64,000 bases of DNA, taken from NCBI GenBank assembly GCA_947069175.1, contig CAMTDV010000012.1, positions 35,310,341 to 35,374,340 of the forward strand, read 5' to 3'. The position numbers and the translations under genes were made by a program. Shown here piece after piece: positions 1 to 10,571 of the stretch. The stretch's first letter is position 1. Every line of letters starts with the position of its first letter. The notes below the pieces were generated by a model. It was not told the origin of the DNA. It saw nothing but the letters and a program-made list of their open reading frames with translations, and made no database searches. Source of the DNA: Scalesia atractyloides. Taxonomy: Eukaryota; Streptophyta; Magnoliopsida; Asterales; Asteraceae.

Positions 1-93
1 AACAATATGGACAAGTTTTGACTATGGAATATGGATCGTGCATCAAGATTGTCAAGTAACGTGTGTAGTCAAACTAGAATAAAATAAAATAAA

Positions 94-373
94 GAGTTAA
101 ATGTTTGGTTGGTTCCTGTGATTTACAAATCTTACAGACTTGGTCCCAGTGGTTCACTAATTACACACTTGATCCCAGTAGTTTCAAATTTTGCACTCGG
201 GTGGTCCTTACCACTAACCTTTATTAGATTTCTCAGTTAAGTATATGCAAAATTACTATATTACCCTTGAAATAATAAAAATAAAAAAATATAAACTGGC
301 CGGCCACCACCACTTAGGTGACAGCGCACGGCGTGCGGCGGCGTGTACCAGACGCAGAGAGAGAGAGAGACCG
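94..373 (+). repeat. left terminal inverted repeat of the Pack-MULE
   Basis: Pairs with 1021-1300 in inverted orientation. It is AT-rich at the outer end and GC-rich at the inner end, where it finishes in a short GA run followed by ACCG. An open frame starting at 318 begins inside this arm and reads into the captured fragment. Confidence 0.92.
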
Positions 374-443
374 ACATCTCTCTGTAGCAGCGGCAGTGGC
401 CGTGTTTAGCGGCGACGGCGGCCGCATCGGAATAGTATTCGAA

Positions 444-1010
444 ATGAGTTTGAGTTTGAACTCACCGGAGTTGAATCTGGAAGCGTTAGCGATTTTATCT
501 TCGTTTCCGTTAACTGAATCGGAGTGTGTGTTGATATCGTCAGATCCGGATCGAATTTCGTACATAATTTCGCTTCTATCGCATTCGTCGATTGACGTTA
601 GGGTTAATTCAGCGTCGTTGCTTGAAAACGTCGTCGTCGGAACCAGATCGCCGGAGAAAAGAGCGGAAATTAGTAATCAGAACGAAGTTTTCGAAAAAGT
701 GATCGGAATTTTGAATTATCCGGTGACGTGTTCGAGAGCGATGAAAGTCGGAATCAAAGCGTTGTTCGCGTTATGTCTAGTGAAGCAACACCGTCATAAA
801 GCAGTGGAAGCTGGAGCGGTGGAGGCGGTTATTGACAGACTATCGGATTTTGAAAAATGCGACGCCGAACGTGCGCTGGCGACGGTGGAGCTGTTGTGCC
901 GGATTCCGGAAGGATGTGCGGCGTTTGCAGCTCACGCACTTACGGAGTATGCAACCGGAGCGTTGATGTCGCTGTGCTCGGCGTCGGAGCGGTTTCTGAT
1001 AGAGCGACGG
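444..1010 (+). pseudogene. PUB25/26-like U-box protein, ARM-repeat fragment
   Basis: The reading frame from the ATG at 444 matches the ARM-repeat half of plant U-box E3 ubiquitin ligases of the PUB22-26 group. Recognisable signatures are the ERALATVELLCRIPEGC stretch, the following AAFAAHALT and the TEYATGALMSLC stretch. The U-box domain is absent, so it cannot act as a ligase. The family segment normally lying between HALT and TEYATGAL is missing, and a short DNA piece (GGAGTATGCAACCGG) occurs twice, near 943 and 1010, so the fragment was rearranged on capture. The frame is open from 318 to 1046, giving a 242-codon chimera whose two ends are TIR-encoded. The parent gene lies outside this window. 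Confidence 0.85.
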
Positions 1011-1020
1011 AGTATGCAAC

Positions 1021-1300
1021 CGGTCTCTCTCTCTCTCCGCGTCTGATACACGCCGCCGCACGCCGTGCGCCGCCACCTAAGTGGTGGTGGCCGGCCAGTT
1101 TATATTTTTTTATTTTTATTATTTCAAGGGTAATATAGTAATTTTGCATATACTTAACTGAGAAATCTAACAAAGGTTAGTGGTAAGGACCACCCGGGTG
1201 CAAAATTTGAAACTACTGGGACCAAGTGTGTAATTAGTGAACCACTAGGACCAAGTCTACAAGATTTGCAAACAACAGGGGCCAACCAAGCATTTAACTC
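1021..1300 (-). repeat. right terminal inverted repeat of the Pack-MULE
   Basis: Inverted copy of 94-373. The last bases (CATTTAACTC) mirror GAGTTAAATG at the left end and are directly followed by the target duplication TAAAATAAA. Confidence 0.92.
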
Positions 1301-1309
1301 TAAAATAAA

Positions 1310-1643
1310 ATACCTTTGGGTCGAAAATGTTGACAAAAGTGTGAGCAAATTATAAGAACCAAACAATAAGTCAATAACAATAAAAGAAGCCATTAAAAAA
1401 AATACAATAAACGAAGTACGTTTAATGCTACACTTCAAACGTCTTATCCATTAGTATTGGCCGTAGAGGCTCTAGTCAAATTAATCATCTCAAACTTTAC
1501 TTTCTCACATCAATAACGCGTCTACACATTTTTTCTGTTAAATAAGGAACCTCAACATAAGGAACAAGATGTGTGTTAGCATTATGTGACATGCCAATTG
1601 ATTTCAAGATCACATCTAGTCATTTGTGTTGATATGCTAGGGT
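1310..1643. other. AT-rich intergenic sequence
   Basis: No coding frame, repeat or RNA gene was recognised in this stretch between the Pack-MULE and the next small element. Confidence 0.5.
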
Positions 1644-2004
1644 AGGGTTGCAATTGAGCTGAGCTACTCGAGCTCGATTGAAAAAAAAGTTTGAAAAGAG
1701 CCGAGCTTAAATGAGCCTAAACTTCGTTTATTTTTTTTAAGCTGGATCGCGAGCCTAAACGAGACCCTATTTATATAGTTTTTTAATTAATGCGTTAAAT
1801 ATACATCTAAATAATAATAAATAATTTTTATAATATTATGAAAAATAACTAAATTATATATAAAATTATGATAATTATAAATATAAATAATTATATAATA
1901 TAAAAATTAGCGAAGCTCGAGCTTTAAAACAAAGCTTGAATTGAGCCGAACTCTAGGCCAAGCCTTTATAAGTTAAATGAGGCTCGGCTCGGCTCGTTTG
2001 CACC
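1644..2004. mobile_element. hAT-like MITE with GAGCCGAG-type ends
   Basis: The left end (AGGGTTGCAATTGAGCTGAG) and right end (GGCTCGGCTCGTTTGCACCT) are imperfect inverted repeats rich in GAGC/CTCG words, around a very AT-rich core. This end type is common in small plant hAT-derived elements. I could not identify a clean 8-bp target duplication, so the family call is tentative. A weaker stretch of similar words occurs at about 4037-4155. Confidence 0.55.
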
Positions 2005-2351
2005 TGGGGTTTATTAACTGCTTCTTCATCTAATCCAGGAAAGGCTTAGCGACTGTGGAAAAATCTTGCAAAGAAAATGCTTGCACTTCCCTCATACTAC
2101 TAATCGGGAGTTGAGGCACTCACTTGATGAGTTTATGGTGGGACGAAGCCAATGACTCTTATCAATGATAACCAAAGCGGTGGATTCAAGGACGGATGGC
2201 ACCGTACGGCGGATTGAATGACGACTTTTTGACCACTGGTATGAGACCACTCCCCATTTTCGTTCATGAAATTGAAGATTCATAATACAATTTCAACTTG
2301 TTTGGTTTCTTTATGGTATTACTTACAAGTGATTGGATATCAAACCAAATT
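2005..2351. other. intergenic sequence without recognised features
   Basis: Mixed-composition DNA; short open frames here show no family resemblance and are not called as genes. Confidence 0.45.
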
Positions 2352-2609
2352 ATTGGTAGAACGGAAAAAAACAAAAATACATAATTAGTATCAATGAACT
2401 TGTGCAACTCTATAGTGGTGAGGGGGCATTGGTAGAACGGAAAAAAACAAAAATACATAATTAATATCAATGAACTTGTGCAACCCTATAGTGGTGAGGT
2501 ATTGGTAGAACGGAAAAACAAAAATACATAATTAGTATCAATGAACTTGTGCAACGGTGAGGTGTTGGTAGGACGGAAAAAACAAAAATACATAATTAGT
2601 GTCAATGAA
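2352..2609. repeat. short tandem repeat, four copies of a 62-76 bp unit
   Basis: Units start near 2352, 2428, 2501 and 2563, each with the word GGTAGAACGGAAAAA (GGTAGGACGGAAAAA in the last), then CAAAAATACATAATTA and, in the first three, ATCAATGAACTTGTGCAAC. Later units are shortened at their 3' part. No coding content. Confidence 0.9.
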
Positions 2610-4550
2610 TAATGATTGGGCAACCACGTTTGATGAGTAGCTCTTTCAGGGAAAGAAGAATTACACTTTAAAAAGTTTTTTTTTTTTCATGTTGGATATT
2701 GGGATCACTTACTAAATTTGGCAGTACAAGATAATCTATAAAAAAAGTGATTATTGTTATGTGAAAATTGAGAAAGGTGTCGAGTATTTGTGGAAGTCTC
2801 CACGTCATCTTTAGTGAAACAGTAATCGCTCTTGATGTCCACACTCCCCAATCTCTTATAAGCCAATGTAAAAAACTAAACACTCTACATGCTCAAACCG
2901 GGCATTCACTACAAACTAGCTTTTCAATGTTATACCTCGAGAGAAACTTTAAAGATTTGTCTCCACCCTAAAAAGCACGCAAGGTACTTGGAAGTATTTC
3001 TTGATGCTCCTAATTTGTTTCGAGTAAATTATATCCAACATCGAAATTGTTTCGTGTTTGAACTTGTAAAGTAAAAAAAAAGAGGTGTGTTAATATATGG
3101 GAAGTTTGAGAAGTGCTTAGGGAAAATTTGGGTGCTTATGTCAATTGCATCCAATTTTAATCTATATAAGTTGGAGTTGCTTTACCAAGGCTTTTGAGAG
3201 TTTGTATCCGTTAAGTGAGTTAATAGTCCAGTTGAAAATGTGAAAGTGCTCTATGAAAAGAAAATCACACCGCACCTTGACAATCACACCATCATACGCT
3301 ACCACTAACGTCCGTGATAGACATGAAGATAATTTCTATGCCGGTATCAAATCTAGACAGTGGGATTTTACTGGGTACGTTTGTTTGTCTAATCAAGTCT
3401 AGATTGTTTAAACATGCACAAAAACCTGAACTCGAAGTCTAATTGGAAACCTAATTAAATGGTGTTTTCTTTCGAACCGCGACTATAGTTGTAGAAAACA
3501 TGGAATTTAATGTTTTAAATTAGTGGAGTAAAAAATATAGTTGGTTTCTCTTTTAACCAAAGATGACTGCTGGCATATTTTGCATACCAATCATGATAGG
3601 TGTTAGAATCAACCATTATCACCACTAACAATTGTGTGATTTTATGCGTATAATTCGGAGTTTGCTGCACAAGTGATTTTGGTGTTGCTGCAGAATACAT
3701 GATAAATTCATTTTATTAAGTTTCTGGTGTAATTCTTATCATGCAGCCGCTAGTTTTGATGATTGTAATTCTTGTGGAGCAACTGCAGTCTATGAAAACT
3801 TGTTTATTCATAAACTTTTAAGTATGAATTGAACAATTGCAGTTTATCCAGCAACATCAATTGATGAGAACTTGTTTATTAATAAACTGAATATATGTTG
3901 ATGTATTGAACTATGGAAGCTTGAATATGTTTATTCAACAACAGTTGCAAATTCATAGATTGTGCATATCTACAAATTCTGCAGTTTATGTTTCCACCCA
4001 TTCTGTACAGAATAACAGAATCAAAATTCACATATAAACGAGCCATAAGGCACGAGGTAGCTCAAATTCAATCCAATCCGCGACTGAGCTTGATTTTCAA
4101 GCAAAGCCGAGCTGGCTCATATCAACTTTGAGCCTGATCTCAAGCTGCGCTCGTTAACCAAATTTAAAACCAACATATTTTTATATGCAAAAACTTCCCC
4201 AAAACACATAAAATCCCTCATTATGTTGATTTTTGAAATAAAGCCTTTCTACCATCCAAGTGGATAAAAAGTTAAGAACAAAACATCTTCAATTCACAAG
4301 AACAATTGTTCATTTCTAAACAAAATAACCAGCCTTCAACCAAAATTCTCGAATTACCAACACAATTACAATCTAATTGGCTCAAAGAATTCAATTAAAC
4401 GATCTCGAAGAATGATAAATTGAATCAAAAGAATCTGTTCTCAACATATACAATATAATGATACAAAAGTAAGTCTATCTATGTAAAAATCAGACCTCAA
4501 TATTCAACAACAAATACTTCTGTTAATCAAATCGAGAACAAAACGGATAA
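2610..4550. other. AT-rich intergenic region and 3' flank of the Kazal gene
   Basis: No gene is supported. Around 4037-4155 there are scattered GAGC/GCTC words resembling the MITE at 1644-2004, perhaps a degraded relative. The last few hundred bases should contain the 3' untranslated region of the minus-strand gene at 4551. Confidence 0.4.
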
Positions 4551-4958
4551 TCAGAGCAGGCCAAACAACACAAAGAATCCAAGAAATATAAGCCAAACAA
4601 TATGAACCAATAACAAAGCCTGACCTGAAACCGGACCACTACCTCCATTCTCAACATCACAAAACCCTAATTTCGCTACAGAAACACCGGCACAATGCGC
4701 CTCGGAACAACCGCACCAATACGTGACGTTATCGACACCGCAAACCGGATCTGGCCGGAAGCATTTGACCGGACAGGAGCTAGGGTTTACGGAAAGAGGA
4801 CAGAGAGCGGTAGAGATCGAGTCATCCAACGGTAATCGGAGGAGATCTGGATCGTATACGAAGGAGGTCGGTGAGGCGGTTACGGAAACGGTAACGGTAA
4901 CGGTAACGGCGATGGTGATGATGATAAAGAGGATTGGTGGTGGTAGTTTTGTGGTCAT
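4551..4958 (-). CDS. Kazal-type serine protease inhibitor-like secreted protein
   Basis: A single-exon 135-residue protein. Residues 9-29 form a hydrophobic signal peptide. Residues 53-100 hold eight cysteines (53, 62, 66, 73, 82, 84, 89, 100), including a Kazal-type core: CGVDNVTYWC, that is C-G-x-D-x-x-T-Y followed by cysteines. Residues 112-135 are a hydrophobic tail that could be a membrane anchor or GPI-attachment signal. This matches the small plant Kazal-type inhibitor family (Arabidopsis has members annotated this way), whose length and signal/Kazal/tail layout are similar. Expected role: extracellular or cell-surface inhibition of serine proteases, though the plant targets are largely unknown. 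The frame is intact. Codons for residues 18-27 are a near-repeat of Thr-Val pairs. I chose the ATG at 4956-4958 because the signal peptide follows directly. Confidence 0.88.
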   Translation of the reverse strand: MTTKLPPPILFIIITIAVTVTVTVSVTASPTSFVYDPDLLRLPLDDSISTALCPLSVNPSSCPVKCFRPDPVCGVDNVTYWCGCSEAHCAGVSVAKLGFCDVENGGSGPVSGQALLLVHIVWLIFLGFFVLFGLL

Positions 4959-5679
4959 GGTGGTGGTTAATCGGCGTGCTTCCGGTGGGGAAGCTCACCG
5001 GGAATGACAACAAGTTTGGGGGAAATTGGAAGATAGAAATTGAGGAGAATTAGGGTTTGTGGTAGAAATTCAATTTGAAAAGATGTTTTGGTTTTGGGGC
5101 GTTGGGAAAGTATACCAAACTTTGGACTGCTTCAACGAATATAATCTTAGGCCAGCTTGGCCTTTTTTTTTTTTTTTTTGACCTTTACCCTTGTTTTTAG
5201 TATTTTTTTAAGGTTAGCTTTCATTGTTGTTTGTGATAAAATAATAATAAATTACTCAAATGTTATGCTACAACTCTCCAATCATTGTTTTGATCATTAA
5301 AATTGGTATTAACAATTGTACTTGATACATTATTATACGGGTGGCAAAGCAGTTGAACTTTTTTTTTCTTTCAACATTCATAATGCTTGGATTTGGAGAG
5401 GGGACAATGCTAAGGCTATATGGAAAATTATTGTGGTGGCCTATGTGATAGAGTGACCCTCGTGGTTATACTGGCGTAAGCCATGTCATAACGATTGTGA
5501 GCGTGATGACCTTTGTGGTCGTGGTATGTGTGAGTTGTTGACAACGATTATATGATCGTTGACATAAAAAATATCTTTTCTTTATAATCTAATCTTGTAC
5601 CATTTTTTAAACGTACTTTAAAGTGTAAACCTTTTACAAAATTTCTTACCTACACTCTAAAACTTTAAAAAAAATACCA
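4959..5679. other. 5' flank of the Kazal gene plus unassigned sequence
   Basis: Upstream of the Kazal start on the minus strand. No convincing TATA box was found. A 17-base T run lies at 5163-5179. From about 5390 the sequence may belong to the 5' part of the Harbinger-type relic that follows, but its terminus was not identified. Confidence 0.4.
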
Positions 5680-5823
5680 ATGAATGGTTCAAGTTCATTT
5701 CCACCTGACTCATCGGATTTGTTAGACTTTACGGGTTTTACTCTTGATTTTTTGACATTATTTATCGAAGAAGCCGAGGAACTTGAAGATACGAGATGAT
5801 AAAAAAATGGTGTGTCCTGATCA
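5680..5823 (+). pseudogene. PIF/Harbinger (HARBI1/ALP1-like) transposase relic, N-terminal part
   Basis: The ATG at 5680 opens about 40 codons of acidic, serine-rich sequence ending in a Glu-rich stretch (EEAEELEDTR), then stops. This is like the acidic N-terminal leader of plant HARBI1/ALP1-like nucleases. The relic is interrupted at 5823 by a solo LTR; joining across its GATCA duplication leads directly into the segment at 18655. On its own this piece would be weak; its position and colinearity with the downstream part support it. Confidence 0.6.
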
Positions 5824-5908
5824 TGTAACACTCTTAAAATCGTGTCCAATAGTATAGTGACACGTATTGTATTTTTATAGTCTGTTAAAGACCAATAAGG
5901 ACTAAAGG

Positions 5909-6178
5909 CGTCAACATGCTCAAGTTGAGACTCTGAGTGACGAACCGATGTCAACATGCATAAATAACAGCCTCTGAGTGACTGATATGTCAACATGCCC
6001 AGTCTCTGAGTGACATCGGAATCAACATGCTTATCATAAGCCTCTGAGTGATCCTTTGTGAAGTCCTAAACTCTCATATGTGTCATTTGTTTGACGAGAG
6101 AGTTCAATTTTGTAAATATGTGAAAGTTGGATAATGGAGGGATTAAAAGTGTCAACATGTTAATTTATACCTCTGAGT
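5909..6178 (+). repeat. minisatellite at the head of the Tekay LTR, about five units
   Basis: Units of roughly 35-45 bp share TCAACATGC at the start and CCTCTGAGTGA at the end. The sister LTR at 44236-44585 has more copies of the same unit, so the array has expanded or contracted since the copies diverged. Confidence 0.85.
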
Positions 6179-6339
6179 GACCTTTTAACGAACCGAGGGC
6201 TCGACAATGTCCGGGCATAATCTCTGGTATGCCAAGTATTGGCTACGGAGGGCTAAAAGGCAAAAAGGTGTTTAAAAAGATTTTTAAAAGCTTTTTAAAG
6301 TTAAGGGGCTAAAGTGTCAAATTCTGAAACTGTCCATTG

Positions 6340-6363
6340 GGCGGTCGCGGGCCGCGAGAGACC
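6340..6363. repeat. GC-rich palindrome block 1 in the Tekay solo LTR
   Basis: GGTCGCGGGCCGCGAGAGAC core, an imperfect palindrome in otherwise AT-rich DNA. Block 2 of the pair (15861-15884, CTCTCGCGCCCCGCGAGACA) was separated from it by the nested element. In the sister LTR the two blocks lie about 10 bp apart (44746-44802). Confidence 0.85.
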
Positions 6364-6371
6364 TTGCCTGG

Positions 6372-9228
6372 TGTAACACCCCAACCGATGGCGGAAACAT
6401 CGGGATGAGACGAAAGCGAGATTGCTCATTGCTCACAACGCTAATAAATGACAATATTTAATTAAATCCAAATTTCATTTCGCAACATTGTCAAATGCAA
6501 CAGGAAGCAATACAATAAGTTCATAAAACATAACAAAATTTGGTACAACATTTATAAATCTAACGTCTAAAATGTGTGTATCTAAGTCCTTGCTATTTTG
6601 ATTTCATAGCATCATCTCCTTCAACCTATAACATGTTTTAAAATAAAGTCAATGCAAAAGCAAAGGCGAGTACACAAGTTTAAGCATAGCATACGTATAC
6701 GAATAAAGTTTTAACAATCCTCATGGTAACCAAATCTATACAAGAGCAATATCAAGGCATGCAATACTAATAATCAAACCCTTAACGCAATCACGATGTT
6801 TTAACATGACCTCACGAATAACACGATGGAGGTGGATGCGTGAATTCCTATAGCGCTAAGCATGTCAAACAAAGGCTAAAAATAGTTAATGACTAAAGCA
6901 TAGCATAACGTTTATCCCAGACAAGCAACAAGTATACGATTCAAGTAGTCATGTGTATAGGATTGTTTGTGGGTTTCATAAAGTTTAAGTGTTTGTCATT
7001 TTTGTATATGGAAACATGTTACACCCAAAAAGTGATATAAACAAAAGTGGGTCGAGTGTACTCACAAAATTTGCTAAGTCTTCTTGAAAACTCGTGACGA
7101 GTTAATGAGTTGGAGAATGAGACGTCGAGGACACCTTATATGGCAAACGAAGGTGTATGAGTAAACGGAATTAAGTAGGAGGATTTGAGATGGAATTTGG
7201 ATGTACGTGTATATTTAACATAATTAGCGTAACAATTCTAAATTTAATTTCGTCAAAAGTGATCTAGGAGTACCGTCAAAATAAACGATACATATACCTT
7301 TATAATTATCAAAATTATTTGAATCTGATACGTTATCTTTAGTCTTTTTGATGAAAAGCAAAATAGAAACATGTATATATGTTTATATGTTTTAACGAAA
7401 AACATGCTAGGCATCTATGTCTCGACAAAAGATTTAATATGTATAAGTATATTTTGGTCGAAAGTATGATAAATAAATATGTATATATTTTGATGAAAGG
7501 TTTATTGTACAAATATTGTGTCATTGAACATATAAGTAAAAAAAATAATATATCTATATATAATTGGTCATTTAGATAAATGTATTTGTTGAAAAATTAT
7601 AAATAATAAATAAATTTATGTTCTTGTCGAAAATCATAATAAAGAAATAGGTATATTTTCGTCGAAAAGTATAATACAAATAAACATATATTTTTTATCG
7701 AGACGTACAATAATTATAAATATATTCCATCGTAAAGTTTTTAAATATATTTGTCAAAGTGTAATATATTTATATATATTTTGTCGTTAAAGAAATATAT
7801 ATTGTCGTAAGGTGTAATAAATATATAATCGTTTGTTTTGACGAAAAACGGCCAGAGTTTCCCCTTGTTTTTGGACGATCCCGACACACGAGTGTCGATA
7901 TTATTTGTCAAAACGCAATAATTCTACAACGATGATTTTATAAGAGACGTTACGAAATATTAAATCATGAAACATATATATATATATATATATATTTCTA
8001 TGTTCAAGTTTTACCATTTGTACAAGTTCGGGTCGCGAATACAAGATCATTAATATAAGTAAAATGAACTACGAGGCTTAGAGTTTTACCGAACTTGAAT
8101 CTGACCCGTTGACCAACAGTTGACCAGGTTTGACCGAACACCAAACGAGACCCGAACCGAAGCCAAAACTGTCATTGACTCACTGCTGACCCGAACCTCT
8201 GCACCGAGACCCGAACCCGCTGAACATGAGCCATGAACTGAACCGAAACGAATCGTAACCTGCCGAATGAAAAGAATTAACGGGATTCGAAATAGAAGCA
8301 AAACCAAGACCCGAACCGAGACTACCTTGACTGAACCGAGATTCGACCCGGAGCTGACCGTGGACTGTTTGACTGTTTGACCAGACCCGAGCTTTGACCA
8401 GGTCTAACCGGGTTGACCGAACCGAAGCTGACCCGAGTCTGGCACTTGAACTAAGTTACCCGCGTTGTGGGAACCGCGCCAACTGGAACGACAAAACATT
8501 TGGTACACGAATTTAGACATGAAAGATTGACCAAATCGGAAACCAAATCAAACGAGAACTCAAACCTGAATCTGGAACTGATTGTGTCGCCGTCGAGTCC
8601 GCGGGAAACCGGCGACTCACACCGATACTCTGACAGAGACTCAAACCTGAACGTGAACCCGAATCAAGACCCGAACTCTAAACTGAGACGAAACGCGAAC
8701 TGCCCAAAGGTAACCGCCAGCGTCACCGCCGGCACGGCTCCGCCGCCGCCACCGCCGTCGCGGCTTGTGCCGCCGCCACCGATGTTGATGTTGCTGGCTG
8801 GCGACGCTGCCACCAATGGTGGTGGTGTTGCTGCCATGCTTTTGTCTGCGAGAGGGAGGAGTGAGAGCGCGGGTGAGTGAGACGGAGAGGGTGAGTGGTG
8901 GGTGCGAGTGAGGGGGATGAGAGGAGTTGTGTGCGTCTGCAGGCAGGAAAGGAGAAAGGGGGGTTGAAGGGGCTGTGGGTTGGCTTGTTGTTTGTGTGAT
9001 AGAGTGTGTAGTGTGTGTGAGTGAGTTATAAATAAAATTAGGGTTTAGTTATTAGGTAGGGTTTGGTCGGTTGGGCTTAAAGCCCGATTGTGGTGTTTAG
9101 AACGGCCTGGTCTCGTTTTAAAGGGTCGTTTTCGCACCCGTTATTTAAAGATAGAAGAAAATTTATTATCATTATTATTATATATATATATATTATTAAA
9201 TAAAAATAATAAAATACGGGTCGTTACA
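6372..9228 (-). repeat. LTR of the LARD-like element (left; 3' LTR in element orientation)
   Basis: Begins TGTAACACCC and ends CGGGTCGTTACA on the plus strand. It contains an (AT)n run near 7976-7995 and a GC-rich zone at about 8690-8960. Open frames there (for example 8467-8880) are compositional and not genes. Confidence 0.93.
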
Positions 9229-9243
9229 GTCTCCCCTCCTTTA
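9229..9243 (-). promoter_or_regulatory. polypurine tract of the LARD-like element
   Basis: On the minus strand it reads TAAAGGAGGGGAGAC immediately before the LTR, the position and composition expected of the plus-strand primer of reverse transcription. Confidence 0.85.
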
Positions 9244-9245
9244 AG

Positions 9246-9264
9246 AAATTTCGTCCCGAAATTT
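9246..9264 (-). repeat. 19-bp motif shared with the inner Tekay element
   Basis: AAATTTCGTCCCGAAATTT is the exact reverse complement of the 19 bp at 53088-53106. In both elements it lies within about 40 bp of the 3' LTR in element orientation. Conservation in a non-coding derivative suggests a cis signal or recent common descent. Confidence 0.85.
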
Positions 9265-10342
9265 ATTCAAGAGGAAGACTTGAAAGGAATCAGGCTAAGG
9301 GTGAGGATTTACGATCGAGACTTGGAGTTTTGGATAAGTGAGGGAAAGCATGAAGTTTAGAGCAACGGAGGGTTAGGTTTGCAACAAGAGGTTGTTCGAC
9401 TAGAATGACTCGTGTTATCAAGTATAAGTAAAACGTATAAGTGTGTGTAAAGGCATGCAGCTTAAACGAGTGGATTAACTCAAGAATAAGTTAACCTAAG
9501 CAGGGAAGTTTTCGTATGAAACAGTATACACTCTAAGAGGAAGTGAGGTTGCTCCGTAGGTTGTTAGAAAGTTCTATCGACTTTGAAGAGCGTTAATAAT
9601 TCTCGGTTTTGTAGAGAGTTGCTTAATGATGGAAAACGAGAAGGTTAGGTATTTAAAATAAGCTAGTTATCGAGGTAGCGGTCAATCAAGCGTGTTGCTA
9701 TCTACGAGAATGGGAGATAACTTTAGAGTAAGAAGGCATTTAGGGTTTGAATGCTTACGCGATTGATTGTAAACAAGGTTGTATAAAAAGACAAGGTTAA
9801 CGGGGGTAACGGAGGCATAAGAGCGGACGATTGATTCGATCAACGAATACTCGTGTAAGGATGGCATATGTATATGAACAAACGAAAACGTTACGTTAGG
9901 GATTAAGACTCGTCGTGGATAATCGGGTAGCGCGCACTTAGCAATGCAGTTGTGAGTTGTTTAAAGCTGGCGTGTTAGGTCATATTATGGTCTGTAAATC
10001 ACCGAATTTCTCATGGCACGTATTATGAAAGTTTGGCAGCATGGTGAAAATACTTATGTATAGGGAGTACCAGCGGCGTATCCACCATGTTTTGACCACG
10101 TTGCGACCGTTTCGTTACTCGATGCAATGTTACGTTCCGTGTGTTACCATACGCGGTAGTACACTCTATGGTTCTCATGCGCTTATCGCTATAATCCGTG
10201 TGCACCCGCGATTATACCGATCATCACATGATCCGCATAGCTTGTACTAGCAGCGCATGAATAAAGGTGTACATAAATTCTGAAAATAAGTTCGCGTGTG
10301 TGTAAGAATGTAGTGCGTAGGCATGTTTGCGTGTAATTAGCT

Positions 10343-10571
10343 TATGGCCCACGTAAGCGAATCCCTCGGGTTCCGCTCGCGCATAGGCATGAATATGAAT
10401 ACGAGTACAAGTATAGGTATGTGTATGAGTATAAGCATAAGTATGAAAATAAGTATAAGCATGGATATAAGACGTATATGCATGAATGTGATGATAAGTA
10501 TAAGCATGAAAGATGACACGTATTTTCATGAACATGAATATGTGTATAGTTATGAACGTCAACAAGTGTAA
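10343..10571 (+). repeat. degenerate short-unit repeat inside the LARD-like element
   Basis: Many imperfect copies of words such as AGTATAAGCATGA and ATGAATATGA make this stretch internally repetitive and leave the frames open on both strands. No protein family is resembled. Confidence 0.6.

Larger units (their letters stand above)
94..1300. mobile_element. Pack-MULE carrying a captured U-box E3 ligase fragment
   Basis: A non-autonomous Mutator-like element. The ends are 280-bp terminal inverted repeats starting GAGTTAAATG, with only scattered mismatches between the arms. The 9 bp before the left arm (85-93) and after the right arm (1301-1309) are both TAAAATAAA, a perfect duplication of the length known for Mutator elements. 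The 647-bp interior holds a host gene fragment and no transposase, which defines a Pack-MULE. The intact duplication and well-matched arms suggest fairly recent movement, presumably by a transposase supplied from elsewhere. Confidence 0.9.

Noticed and set aside
5909..6178. CRISPR-like array (repeated CCTCTGAGTGA with variable spacers)
   Set aside because: Units are diverged minisatellites inside a plant LTR; no cas genes and a eukaryotic context.
8467..8880. 137-codon GC-rich frame in the left LTR of the LARD-like element, and its partners near 15014-15486
   Set aside because: Lies inside an LTR, is interrupted in the second LTR copy by a small insertion, and resembles no protein family; the openness follows from GC-rich composition.
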